A program made the position numbers and the translations under genes. A stretch of 64,000 nt of DNA from the NCBI GenBank assembly GCA_026874595.1, contig CM049308.1:39480527-39544526 (forward strand), written 5' to 3'. Under the pieces are notes generated by a model that was given only the letters and a program-made list of their open reading frames with translations, made no database searches and was not told the DNA's origin. How positions within the stretch are numbered: the first letter of the stretch is position 1; every line of letters begins with the position of its first letter. The stretch is from Sipunculus nudus. Its lineage: Eukaryota > Annelida > Sipuncula > Golfingiida > Sipunculidae. This document shows positions 36,560 through 47,110 of this stretch, in pieces.

Positions 36560-37165
36560 TAGAGCCCTGCTGGCCGGAATTTTGAGCCCGCAACCGCCCC
36601 ACAAAAGAAACTTTCAGACTGCAACCGCCCTGCCCCGCATTGTGAAACCCGCCCCGCACCGCCCCACACCTATAAAGAATAAATCAACGCACATCCGCCC
36701 CGCACATTAAGCTCTCTGCCCTAACCCGCCCCACATTTTTACCAAAAAGTCAGCCAGCATTCAACCCACAAATAAACATAAGGGACCACCTAAAAGGTAG
36801 CCAACTAAAAAAAAATTATGATTTATGTTCTTATATTTATAATGAATGACCATCTTTTGTCAGTAGATAGGGTTATCAGGTTTTTCTCATGGTATGACTT
36901 TTCCCGTTTTTGCACTGGTAAGGGGATGCAGTGTCATACAATTACATGTTTTTAAGAATTACGACTTACCAAAATACATTTATTTACGGTCACATATATA
37001 CAAACTAACTTGGAGAAATGTAATTTATGTATAACAGGCTGTTACTAGTTGGAACTATTGGAGTAATGCATTGCATAAAACAACTTTTTGGCACGCAAGA
37101 TCCTGCATAAGAATTTATGCAGCCCGCCCCACACATTTCAGTCTTGAACCCGCACTCGGTATACC
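36560..37165 (+). mobile_element. Second hAT-like family end (TAGAGCCCTGC), nested
   Basis: Starts TAGAGCCCTGC and is followed by CCCGCAACCGCCCC, CCCGCCCCGC and similar C-rich motifs to ~36780, with further CCCGCCCCAC near 37130. Related to 61224-61375 and, more loosely, to the element at 26273. The right tip is uncertain and no target duplication was found. Confidence 0.55.
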
Positions 37166-37690
37166 GCAGGCATGTATGCCTATGTGAGCGTTTCATCACT
37201 TGCAACAGGACGAAATGCCCGGGAAAGCGAAACAGATAACAGGATATAGAGGGCAAGAGAGTACATAATGTATTTTTTATTTTTTTCACCTCATTTTTCA
37301 GAAAAATTAATGAAAACGGGAATTTGACGGACTTGTAATGTTGTATTGTCACTGACGATGTCAAAGATTGACATCGCCCGTATTTGCTTAGACCTGGTTA
37401 TGATTTATATGTTCAAAACAGTAAAAACTGGTACAACGAAAGTACATACGACAGGATTAATGAATTTTGCTCTCTGATTCATTTTGGTGAAAAAAAAATT
37501 TTGTCTGTGCAAAAGCACAACATTTTCATCAGATGACATCTATTCAAATAAAGTCGAGGTCAACCAATGGACGCATCGGTCGAATGATGTCGATGCATTG
37601 TGTCACACCACACACGCAGCGGACATATATTCCCGAGTTCTTTCACACAGAAAAGTCCAAAATACCACTCGTTGTCTGAACTGAAGAACA

Positions 37691-38110
37691 CGGTTTATTC
37701 CGGTAACATCCAACAATTGGCCACCTTCATCGTTGACTGGCTCCAATCTCACAATAACGTCTTCAACAAATACCAATCACGTATATCTTCTAAAGCCCTG
37801 ATCGGCTGCAACTATGTATATTCTCTCCAGGACTAATACTGTCCTCGCAGAATTTATAACACACCCCGCTCGGTGTTCAACTATATAACGACCCGTCACC
37901 AGTTGACGATAGCTTCCAAATTCATTCCCCCTCTCCTTTCTTGACACCGCCCTATTTATACCTGGGTAACAGAAACTTCTAGAAGTCTCTAGAATAATCA
38001 AGTCGATTCTTGTCAAGACTAGCACCTACAGGATTTTCTAGAATTTATCCCTTTTGGAAATTACACATTACCTGAATTCTCTAGAACTTTCTGTCATCTA
38101 ATTATAATAA
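37691..38110 (-). promoter_or_regulatory. TATA promoter with heat-shock elements, possibly a solo LTR
   Basis: Minus-strand TATAAATAGG lies at 37960-37951. A few bases upstream are five alternating heat-shock units at exact 5-bp spacing (GAA 37972, TTC 37977, GAA 37982, cTC 37987, GAA 37992). More TTC-TA-GAA modules lie near 38035-38045 and 38075-38093. About 260 bp downstream is AATAAA (~37697-37692). Promoter followed closely by a poly(A) signal without a gene is LTR-like, but LTR ends and a 5-bp duplication were not established. An HSP gene promoter carried into the hAT is the alternative. Confidence 0.45.
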
Positions 38111-38369
38111 ATCATGGTACAGTAAGTCCATTTATTTACATAATATACAATATACTATGAGATAATCCACCAGCGTCGTCGGCACCGATGTAAACAAACA
38201 GGATGACAACAACAGATGACAACTTTACCAAATATTATTAACTCTGTCTCTCCAACTACACTTTATGATCTGATATTCCAATTTAATATTAACTGACCTG
38301 CTAATGCACCTCATAAATTATATTTTCCCTAACTTATTTCATTATTTTATGAAATTCCATTTGACATGC

Positions 38370-38480
38370 ACTAGGCGGGTAGCGCATTTGTGTCACATTG
38401 TCAGCCAACGGGTGTGTGGGTCAAGTGTCAACAGGGATTAGTTTTCTGGGAAACTGGTGACCACATGGTTCAATGAAGGT
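38370..38480 (+). repeat. tRNA-like (SINE-type) segment
   Basis: TAGGCGGGTAGCGCA resembles a pol III A box, and GTGGGTCAAGT ~50 bp later resembles a B box. The fold is too degenerate for a tRNA gene. Read as a decayed tRNA-derived SINE head. Confidence 0.35.
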
Positions 38481-38848
38481 AGCTCACATGAGAATTGACC
38501 GAATGCCGTGAGCTTTTGTCACGCACCCACGTTTATAATATGTGTATCGTACTGTTATTTACGGTTGGGGGGGGGGGGGTCCCAGAAATCGCTCTCCTTA
38601 AAAGGCGACGCATTCACTACTATATAACCGGGGAAACTGAGAAACTTTTCTGGAACATTCCCAAAAAAGGAAGTGAATGAAGCGGACGAACAACACGGCA
38701 GGGAATGATAATAATAGACTTGGGTATTTTGCAAACAAAATTCTAGCAAGCCAACCGGGCCTGATATGCTCTTGAACTGCCGGCCCGAAGACATTTTAAC
38801 AAGCCACGGGCCGGCGGGCCTGTGTTAGTCGCAAACGCTGGGTAGAGG

Positions 38849-39866
38849 GCCCTCCGCTGAGATGACAGGCCCAGCACTTGTGTGCCCTGTGTGCCAGCTG
38901 GTGGCCCATGAGATGATATTAATCCTCAGTTAAAATGTAATAACGGTACATGCACCATTGACAGTGGCAAAGCAAACCAATACACAGGGTCCAACAGATG
39001 ATGCATCTGTCATCTCGGCTGTGTCCGCTGGACCTATCATTACAAAAGCATTGCAATAGTGTCTACAATGGACTTGCGTTTGGCCTATGGATCATCTTGT
39101 CCATCCATCAGAGAAATATCATAGGATATTAAGGTCCATGTACAGACAAGGGTTATATCCAGTCGTAACTTGATTTTGCTGCTTATTTATTTATCTGCTT
39201 CTTACTTTCTTTCATTAAATAAATAAACATTGATATTTAGCCATCTTAATGTGCACAGATCTTGATATATAAATAGACCATGAGGCCGATTGTTCACTTT
39301 TGTAGGAATAAATGGAAATAGCCCCATTGCTCTACCTTCTTCAACACATCTTTGTGTGGTTCTGATGGTAGAGCATTAAGTTCAAATGCTTACAGTCCCT
39401 GGTGTGAATCATGAATGAAAAAGTCATAGCAAGTCATGCTGGGTGTCCTAGTGGTTTGTGTTATGCTCTCAAGCCCATCAAATGTGTCGACTTCTTTTTG
39501 CATTTTGTTTAACTAAGTGTCACAACTGTTCAATCCCTCCTGAATATTTGACGCTTTTGGAGTTTTCTCCATAGATTGTATGTCAAATGTACATGTATAT
39601 CTTTTAAAGTCTTTGTTGACCCACATTTCACAAACTGTTTCTTAAGCATGGGCACTAAAATTGCTTTTAGTGTTATATTTTGTTTACTTTGTTACTTTTC
39701 TTGGTTAATTCATTGTAATAATTAATGATCTTGGGTTGACATAGAACAGTATTCATATAGAAAAGGATAAAATAGCTTTATATCAAGGCATATAACATCA
39801 TTATTTAACATATTATTTGTATAACTAGTATATTTATATGAGAATTTCATGTTTTATTTTTTACAG
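38849..39866. other. MAP10 upstream region
   Basis: No coding sequence. It presumably holds the MAP10 promoter and 5'UTR exon, but no confident core promoter could be assigned. A tRNA-like segment (TGATGGTAGAGCAT ... GGTGTGAATC) lies at ~39356-39410, followed by a second A-box-like GGTGTCCTAGTGG at ~39442. Confidence 0.4.
39852..39866 (+). other. MAP10: Splice acceptor of the MAP10 5'UTR intron
   Basis: A T-rich tract ending TTTACAG lies 10 bases before the MAP10 ATG, implying a separate non-coding first exon upstream. Confidence 0.75.
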
Positions 39867-39876
39867 AGAACTAAAG

Positions 39877-42609
39877 ATGTCTGGTCAACACCACAAGTCA
39901 AGTCTGGAGCAGGAATCCCTGTTTTCTTTGGAGCTGGTGGTAGACCAGTTGATGCTGCATTCCATTACCTGCCGTTTTCCTGCTGTTGCCTTCCGTTTGC
40001 TTGATTACCCATCCGTTATCATCTACCATGTGGAACATGATCTTGCAAATACTATAAAAACTAAGCTGGCTTTGGAAACTCATAAAGTGGTACCTGCCCA
40101 GATTCCTGAACTTAAGGACAAGAATGGATATTATCAGGTGAAGAAAGGCAAATCATGTCTGCTGAAACTGAGCGCAGATCACCTGATGCAGCACCTTTCA
40201 GACACACCACTCTACGTCATGATCATAGATACATATTCAGAAGTGCCTAAGTTGCTTGGGTCATGTACTGTTCTCTTGGATAAGCTGATGCAAGCAGTTT
40301 ATGATGATATCAGTAATTTTGGATTATCTGTACCATCTGTACATGGGGATGAAGGTGTTTTTAAGATTTACAATCTCATGGGGATTGAGATCGGACATGT
40401 AACTTTAGGATATAGACTCCTTAGTCTTGGACAGGGGTTAATTCCTCATATACCAGATGGGGTCACCCAGCTACAGACTGCTGCAGGTGCAGTTGATACT
40501 TCAGAGAGGAAAATTGCTGAGGATCTTGTGAAAAGTGACCCAGCATCTACTGAAAAGTATGTGCAAGCTGCGGTGTCTCGACAGTTCAGAGATGTTGAAA
40601 TACAAAATGATAAAATATTACAGGACACAGCAGCTACACAGACCAAGTTAAAAAGGAAACAAAAATTTAAACCCAAAGGGGTCGGCTTGAACATACAGGA
40701 TGAACTAGATGATTTGTATATTACAAACACTGAGTGTCCACCACCATTATATTTCAACAGTGAGACAGAGTCCACAATGTTCACAACCTATGCAGCAAAC
40801 CCAGTACATTTAGGTGTTGCACAAGCTACGTCCAAGTATGAACTCAAGGAAGACTCTGACACAGAATCCTGTAGCGATACCATAAGAGAGGAGGATATCT
40901 TGGAAGAACCTGTAGCTTACCAAAAATCTGCCATGGCTGATGCTTTATACAACTTGATGAAAAAGCAATCACTTCAGCAGGGAGATGGTTCAGCAGCCTC
41001 TAGATCTAATGCAAATTTCCAAAAGCGCAATATTTCAAAAATAGCCTCTGGGAATCACCTTCCATTGTTAAATGCTTTATTGACAGAAATCTTATCACTA
41101 CAGGGATTATCTGTGACACAACCATCATCAAAGCAGACAGCAGCCATGTCTAAAGTAAAATCTTCATCCACTTCTCCTAGACAGAAGACCAAGAATGACA
41201 AAATAGAACCAGAAACGGAAGCAGAATTTCTGACTAGACTTGCTACACCGAAAAAGAGAGCTAAATCCCCTGAAAGTCATAAACGTTGTGTGTCACCCAC
41301 CCCAAGTAGCAAAAGTTGGCTTCGACAAAGTCCACTTCACAGCAGCCAAAAAACAAAGTTGGAATATGGCTTGACAACTACACAAAGACTGCGACTTGCT
41401 AAGGGCAATCCAGGGCTTCTGCAGACAATGGAAGAAAAAGAGCAAAAGAGAAAGGAAAGTTGGCGTTCTAGGCAGCCAAAGAAATATATGTCTTCTGGTA
41501 AATACACAAGCAGCAATGGGGAACTTGCCGCAACCCACATAGTAGACCATGTGAAAAATCTCCCACAATCCAATACCAGCAGCCCAAAGCACAGAAAACC
41601 AGTGCCCACACCACGTCACATCGTCAAGGCAAATGAAGATCACGAACAGGTTGAGGCATATGTGAAGGAACCAAAAGCAACTGTTGCGCCTTTTGGAATT
41701 GAAAGAGAAAGGACAATGTATGAAGATGAAGAGTTTGAGGGGAGCTCTGCACGTACTTCAAATGGTCCGAGAAGCATTGAGGTCCATCTTCCCAGAGCGG
41801 TAAATGGAGAAGAAGAAGCCAAAGACGACACAGATGTTGAATCAGATGCAGAAGGAATCAAAAGCCCGTTCGGAAGAACGAAGGTGCTATCAGTACCAAA
41901 GCTACCAGAGGATGTGTTGATATCTCACTCCTATGAAAGTATGGTCGGAGATAGTGCTGAATATCCAGATGATTTTGACAATGATGAGCAAAAGGATACT
42001 TTAGGGAACTCGAGTGGAGACCCAGGTATACCAAAGCCAGAAAGTACATATCCCGAGACCAAGGAGGATGATGTCCAGAGTTTCAAGTCTGCAAGGTCTC
42101 ATGTATCTTCTGCTGGGTCCGGAGAATCTCCTGCACGGCAGAATAACAGTAAACATTCTGGAATTCATTCTCCAGTTACATCTTTAAATTCACCAGTTGC
42201 TAAAAAACGCAATCCATTTAAAATTCCATTTGCGAAAGAGTCCAGCCTACCAACCAGTCCTGAACCTAGAGCGAGTCAGTCCTATAATAAGTCCGTGGAA
42301 TCTCAAAGTTTTAACAGCTCAGACCATTTTTACAAGAGACCCAAATCAAGTCCTAAGAAAATGAAGGAGAAGCTAGCTTCTGTACGTACAGACTCAGTCA
42401 GTTCTTATCTCCCATCAGACTCCGATTTAGTGAACCGAGAAGATTATGATGATAACTCTAGTCAGTTGGATCAAAATTACTCTGACGAGTTTGAAGACAT
42501 AAGTGAGAAAAATGAAGACGAAGATGACTTATTCGGCAATATAATGCCCATCAAACAGCTTGGCTTGGATCCTCAAACAAAGCCAGGGTACACGTGGGCG
42601 CCATCATGA
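39877..42609 (+). CDS. MAP10: Microtubule-associated protein 10, 910 residues
   Basis: MAP10 binds and stabilises microtubules at the mitotic spindle, midbody and centrosome in vertebrates. The N-terminal ~200 residues match the MAP10 N-domain: SLFSLELVVDQL, then FRLLDYPSVIIY, LLGSCTVLLDKL and a C2-like strand pattern ending GHVTLGYRLLSLG. A conserved PLLNALLTEIL block sits near residue 395 and an EYGLTTTQRLRLAKGNP block near 495. The remainder is Ser/Lys/Glu-rich and disordered, with SP and PK motifs, ending in an acidic SDEFEDISE tail (~866). Length is close to human MAP10 (~905), which is also encoded without coding introns. The start at 39877 follows a TTTTTTACAG acceptor at 39866; an in-frame ATG at 39838 lies on the intron side. 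Confidence 0.93.
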   Translation: MSGQHHKSSLEQESLFSLELVVDQLMLHSITCRFPAVAFRLLDYPSVIIYHVEHDLANTIKTKLALETHKVVPAQIPELKDKNGYYQVKKGKSCLLKLSADHLMQHLSDTPLYVMIIDTYSEVPKLLGSCTVLLDKLMQAVYDDISNFGLSVPSVHGDEGVFKIYNLMGIEIGHVTLGYRLLSLGQGLIPHIPDGVTQLQTAAGAVDTSERKIAEDLVKSDPASTEKYVQAAVSRQFRDVEIQNDKILQDTAATQTKLKRKQKFKPKGVGLNIQDELDDLYITNTECPPPLYFNSETESTMFTTYAANPVHLGVAQATSKYELKEDSDTESCSDTIREEDILEEPVAYQKSAMADALYNLMKKQSLQQGDGSAASRSNANFQKRNISKIASGNHLPLLNALLTEILSLQGLSVTQPSSKQTAAMSKVKSSSTSPRQKTKNDKIEPETEAEFLTRLATPKKRAKSPESHKRCVSPTPSSKSWLRQSPLHSSQKTKLEYGLTTTQRLRLAKGNPGLLQTMEEKEQKRKESWRSRQPKKYMSSGKYTSSNGELAATHIVDHVKNLPQSNTSSPKHRKPVPTPRHIVKANEDHEQVEAYVKEPKATVAPFGIERERTMYEDEEFEGSSARTSNGPRSIEVHLPRAVNGEEEAKDDTDVESDAEGIKSPFGRTKVLSVPKLPEDVLISHSYESMVGDSAEYPDDFDNDEQKDTLGNSSGDPGIPKPESTYPETKEDDVQSFKSARSHVSSAGSGESPARQNNSKHSGIHSPVTSLNSPVAKKRNPFKIPFAKESSLPTSPEPRASQSYNKSVESQSFNSSDHFYKRPKSSPKKMKEKLASVRTDSVSSYLPSDSDLVNREDYDDNSSQLDQNYSDEFEDISEKNEDEDDLFGNIMPIKQLGLDPQTKPGYTWAPS

Positions 42610-43375
42610 TAAATCTTCTGTGTTTCACGAAACTGAATCAACATTTTTGTTTAGCAATTCATTTAAAAAGACCCCTCCTGCCGTTCTGAAATCAACATGG
42701 TGGTCAACAGGGGTTAGGTTTAGTATTTTAGCATCATTATTTATCAGTTCATATCTTGTTTGCGTACATTGCTTGAAAAACGGTCGATACGTTAAGGCTG
42801 TGAATGGACAGGTAGCTGTGATGTGCTAATTACCTGGTGCAATTGTTTCGTCCAGTACAGAATGTGAAGATGGTTTCATTAAATCGCCATGACAACCGTT
42901 GTGCATCATCTTTGTTGCATAAGTTTGCTCTAGCTGATCTGCTTAGTCTCAGTGAAGCATTTCTGCAGGAGAATCTTCTACACTAACAACTATATTTTCT
43001 GTTTTATGCGTTTGCATTTTGCACAAAGTTTTTTATTATAAGTACGTTTGTTGCACACTGGCATATATGATGCGCATCATCAGGTTAGTTAATTCCTTAG
43101 GCGATACCGTTGGCATCATACGACGTGCCTTGGTGATACGTTTTCATCTGTTCTAGAACTGGATATTTTATTAATAGTATAAAACTAAACAGTCTTTTGT
43201 AAGCACCATACATTCAACCTTTGTTCTGATTACCCCAGATGCCCTTTGTTTGCTTTATTAGTTTACGTTGCAGTAGCCTGTGTTATAATAATATATCACT
43301 GTGTATCAATTATATTTATCATTTCAATTTTTTTATTTCTAGCCTATATGAATAAAGCGTTTCGTTTGGAAGCTG
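42610..43375 (+). other. MAP10: MAP10 3'UTR with poly(A) signal
   Basis: No other coding sequence. AATAAA at 43350-43355 is the first good signal after the stop. The exact cleavage site is not visible. Confidence 0.55.
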
Positions 43376-43544
43376 GTTTGTTTGTAGTTAAGGAGCGATT
43401 CTGTTTTATGGCTGTTTTAAGGCTGTTCACATATTCGATCAATTATGAAGCACAACAATCCATCCCAGCTGACATCACTTCATATATATATATAAAAAAG
43501 GGGATCGGCAGGAATTACTCCGTATACAAACTTGCAATTTTACG

Positions 43545-43740
43545 CAGGCATCTAATACTTATAAAAGGAATTCGGTCCACCCGTGTTCGCAATGTTCCCT
43601 GAAACCGCGTTGCGTATGATACTGTGCTATACCTCATTTTAAAGGTTATTGTTCCCTAAGTGACATGGTCGATATTAGAATAAATAATGTTTTAATGTAC
43701 ACATCATTTTGGGTGATTTTTGCGTGTTTCCTTATATGAG
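43545..43740 (+). repeat. Dispersed repeat, copy 2
   Basis: Homologous to 25578-25765 on the same strand: CTAATACTTAT, then CCTCATTTTAAAGGTTATT, then AATGTACACATCATTTTG. Confidence 0.7.
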
Positions 43741-44214
43741 CGGAGGCTATCACCGAAAACAGCCGAACTGCCTTCGGCAAAGACCGGATTTTCTTTTTTG
43801 GTCACCTCAAGCCCAGAATTAAGCCGATTTAAGGACTTCCGTGCATATAAATAACCTTGCTCTCAGTGACGGATTTTGCATGTTTGGGCTGACATTTGAC
43901 AAAGGTGTGTAGTCAGTCAAGGTGAAAAACACATGACTCTGGCTCGCTTTACGAAAAGGAGGGGTTCAACCAAGGAGGATTAAAGACAAAACCTAATACA
44001 AGGTCCCCATTTCCGGAAAAGGTTTGGGGTGAGGGCGAACGTTCTAGGCCTCAAAATTGGTCTCTTACGACCAAAAAGGATTTTCAACGCACAAGTGTTA
44101 ATCATGTGTCCCTTTTCCATGCACACGGAAACGTCTTCTTATGGAGGTCAAAGACGTCTGCTTGTGGCCGCCAGTCGAGTTGCCACCAGGTATATATGAA
44201 TTGTCTATAGTGCT

Positions 44215-45560
44215 AGGTTTTTAGCTAAGCTGACTTAGTCAATTGAGGTATAGGAATGGTGCTTTGTCCGTCCGGTCGTGCGTAAGCAGGGCACACATCG
44301 TAACTGCTGGTCCTAGAAACTTCTACGTGAACATCCAGGGAGGTCATTCAAAAATCTACAAACCTGAAATAATGTCACTGCGACCTATATTCTCCGAGCT
44401 ATGGGGCTTGAAAGTACCCCCAGAGTAATAAAAAAATGATACAAAACCTCCAACATCTTGATAATTAATGCATGGATTGTCATGGATCTTGCCTTGAATA
44501 TTGACCATGACTAGTTTTGTCAGTTTCCGAAAAGTGGCGGCACCATCTGTATTTTTTTTTTTTTTTTTTACTATAAATTGACAAAAATTGTCAGTTTCTC
44601 AGCTTTGATTACACCTAGTGTCCTAAAACCTGGTGTGTTTATTGGTCACAAGTGGATGCCCTATAGTAAACACCCTGTTAGTCTGATCGTCTGTCTGTCC
44701 ATCCGTCCATCCATACAAATTGTTTTTAGATAATTTCTCAGGTTGGATTTTCACATGGATTTTTAACTTAACTTATATATAGCCCATCACTAAAGCAAGA
44801 AACTGTATGATTATTGAGTAATAAGGTCAAGGTCACAGGACTCGCTTATTTAAAAAGATTATGGGCTGCATTTAAGCCAAGCTTTTCGTCCCAAACTTTC
44901 CATCCAGCGCATTTAGCTGACTTGCCAGTATGGGTAGAGCAGAAAATGATTTTAGGGTCACAAGGTCAAAAGTCAAGGTCACAGGAGCCATTTTCAGATG
45001 AAAACTCCGGTTTAGTTTGATATATTGGTTTGAAACTTAAATTAAATATGGATCACCACTAAAGTAAGAGTCAAAGGTCAAGGTTACAGGACATTTCTTT
45101 AAAAAAAGGATGTGTATGCATTTCAAGCCAAAATTTTTATCACAAACTTTCCATCTTCCAGATATTGCTCACCTGCCAACAGGGGAAGATTCTATTGGAT
45201 CTTGGGGTCAAGGTCACAGGGACCATCCATTCACAAATTAGTTTATGGATGATAATTCTGCTTTGGATAGACGGATTGGATTCAAATTTGATTTATTAAT
45301 GACCCACCACATCTGTAAAAAGATTGTGGATGCAATGTAAATCAAACTTTTCATCCCAAGTTTTCCATCTTTCACACTTGGCTTACTTGCCCAAAGTGAG
45401 GAAGTATGTGGATTTTGAGCTCACCTGGTCAGAGGTCCAGGTCACTGGACCCACTTTTTTGTTTAAAGATCGTTACAGTAATCTAATTGCTGCAAGGTCG
45501 AGGATAATAAGATCTCAATTTTTGGTCATTGGTTAAGGTCACAGGACTGTCCTACTGAAA
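44215..45560 (-). repeat. Degenerate HINE-like element with AGGTCA-rich tandem core
   Basis: Near 44218, TTTTTAGCTAAGCTGACT reads as a reversed family A-type 3' end and is followed by GTCCGTCCGGTC, a remnant of (GGAC)n. From ~44640, degenerate ~250-270-bp units recur with CAAACTTTCCATC, ACTTGCC and TCAAGGTCACAGG. Related units occur at ~49990-50215. Confidence 0.5.
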
Positions 45561-45565
45561 AAGGA

Positions 45566-45915
45566 TATCACTAAATACCGAAAAACACCAGATACACTGA
45601 AATACACCGAAATTGTACTTTACAGCTGAGCTGAAACATCTATGCCAGGTATAATGTGCCATTATTGCAATTTTTTTACCCAGTGTATATTCAGTGCTTG
45701 TTCAAAATCACACTGGTTGTCCTTAAATGAGCAGTTCTTACAAAAAAACCTCACACCTGCCTGACCTCAGTCCAGAGGTATTCAGTGCAATACGTTCTGT
45801 ATGGACCAGTTTAGACACTGGGAGCATTTTATACACTGCTCTGTACAGTTCTTTCCACATTATACATTTATATGCATATATATTATATATTTATAAGGTA
45901 TATATATATACATAT

Positions 45916-45960
<45 letters not shown>

Positions 45961-46076
45961 GTATTGATCATATATACTGGTGGTATTGATAATTATTTCA
46001 GTGTAATTTAAGTTTATTTCGGTGCTATTTCAGTGTATTTCGTTGTTATTTCAGTGTTATTTCGGTATTAAGTCCA
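45566..46076. mobile_element. Small foldback/MITE-like element with minisatellite arms
   Basis: The left arm TAAATACCGAAAAACACC, ATACACTGAAATACACCG and the right arm (inverted) TTAATACCGAAATAACAC, AATACACTGAAATAGCACCG are inverted repeats of a ~10-bp ACACYGAAAT unit. The centre includes an (AT)n tract at ~45895-45958. No target duplication was found. Confidence 0.55.
45895..45958. repeat. (AT)n microsatellite
   Basis: AT units, slightly interrupted at the left. Confidence 0.9.
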
Positions 46077-46149
46077 GCCCCCGAAAAATTTCTTTACAAA
46101 TATCATTATAGACAAATTTAGCTGAGCGTCGAGATCCCTGGATCCCTAG

Positions 46150-47110
46150 TTTGATAGATTTGAGATTGTAGGGGTCTACTGATCATTCTGAGTTTGGTTT
46201 TCCTCAAGACCATGTGTTCGTAGTATGATGTTTGTAATATGCAAATTAGGGCCGCCATTGACGAAAATTCTGTTTTACTCAATATCTTAAAAACTAACAA
46301 TGTTAATTGGTCAAACTCTGTGTCTTGACCTAGGTTTTCATGGTCACAAATTCAAATAGAGAATTGCAACAAAGATTTTTTTTTTTAATTTTAAGTTTTA
46401 ATATGCAAATTGAGGCCGCTTCTGATAAAAAGTCTACCTTTATGTTATCTCTAGAAATAACCAATATAACTGGTCGAACATTTAGTCTAGACCTAGGTTT
46501 CATGGCCAAAGATCAAAATTAAATAAATTACCAATGATTTATTTCTTATTTAAATTTTTAAAATGCAAATTAGGGCCGCCATGAATAAAATGTCTACTTT
46601 CTTCGATATCTCAAGAACTAACCATGATATCTTGTCAAGCAGGTTAACTAGACCTAGGTTTTTATGATCAAAGATTCAAATGAAACCATACTTACAACGG
46701 TTTAGTAAGTATTTCACATGTTAATATGCAAATTAGGCGCGCCATTGTTGAAGATTCTAATTCCTTTAATATGTCAAGAACTCGCCATGGTTATTAGACA
46801 AACATTGTGTATCTAGACCCGGGTTTTCATGGTCAAAGCTTTAAATGAAACCATGTTAACAAGTGTAGCCCGTGTTTTTAAAAATTTAACATGCAAATTA
46901 GAGTCCCAATTGATTAAACCTCTCTCTACAATATTTCAGTAGGAAACCATGGTACCTAGTCATTATCCTAGGTTTTCATGGCCAAGATTGTTAAATGACC
47001 ATCGGAAAAAAAATTAAAAAAATGTCGCATTATCAAAAGAACTCGCACATTATATCATGGCTTAGGTTTTCTGGGTAAATGGTTAAAACTAAACCCTGTA
47101 AATAAGATTT
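46150..47110 (+). repeat. Tandem array, ~163-bp unit, five to six copies
   Basis: Units marked by ATGCAAATTAGGGCCGCC at 46239, 46403, 46563, 46726 and 46891 (spacing 160-165), each with CCTAGGTTTTCATGG later in the unit. A sixth copy near 47040 is very degenerate. Looks like the core of a HINE-like element. Confidence 0.85.

Larger units (their letters stand above)
34978..38840. mobile_element. hAT-like transposon, 3.9 kb, with exact 8-bp target duplication
   Basis: The 8-bp repeat GGTAGAGG flanks it exactly (34970-34977 and 38841-38848). The ends are imperfect inverted repeats starting CAGTGTTTGTGAC (left) and CAGCGTTTGCGAC (right, minus strand), followed on both sides by ACAGGCC, GCAGTTCAAG-like and CAGGCCC blocks over ~90 bp. 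This is a classical hAT tip. No transposase frame is recognised. The interior has collected other sequences: a TAGAGCCC-type hAT end at 36560 and a heat-shock-type promoter near 37950-38100. Confidence 0.85.

Noticed and set aside
38370-39460. tRNA genes suggested by A-box and B-box-like strings
   Set aside because: No complete cloverleaf with paired acceptor stem; better explained as decayed tRNA-derived SINE heads.
39838-39876. Upstream in-frame ATG for MAP10 adding 13 residues
   Set aside because: It lies on the intron side of a strong TTTTTTACAG acceptor and adds a hydrophobic sequence not seen in the family.
43246-43602. 118-codon plus-strand frame
   Set aside because: Lies across the MAP10 poly(A) signal and the start of a dispersed repeat; hydrophobic only because the DNA is T-rich.
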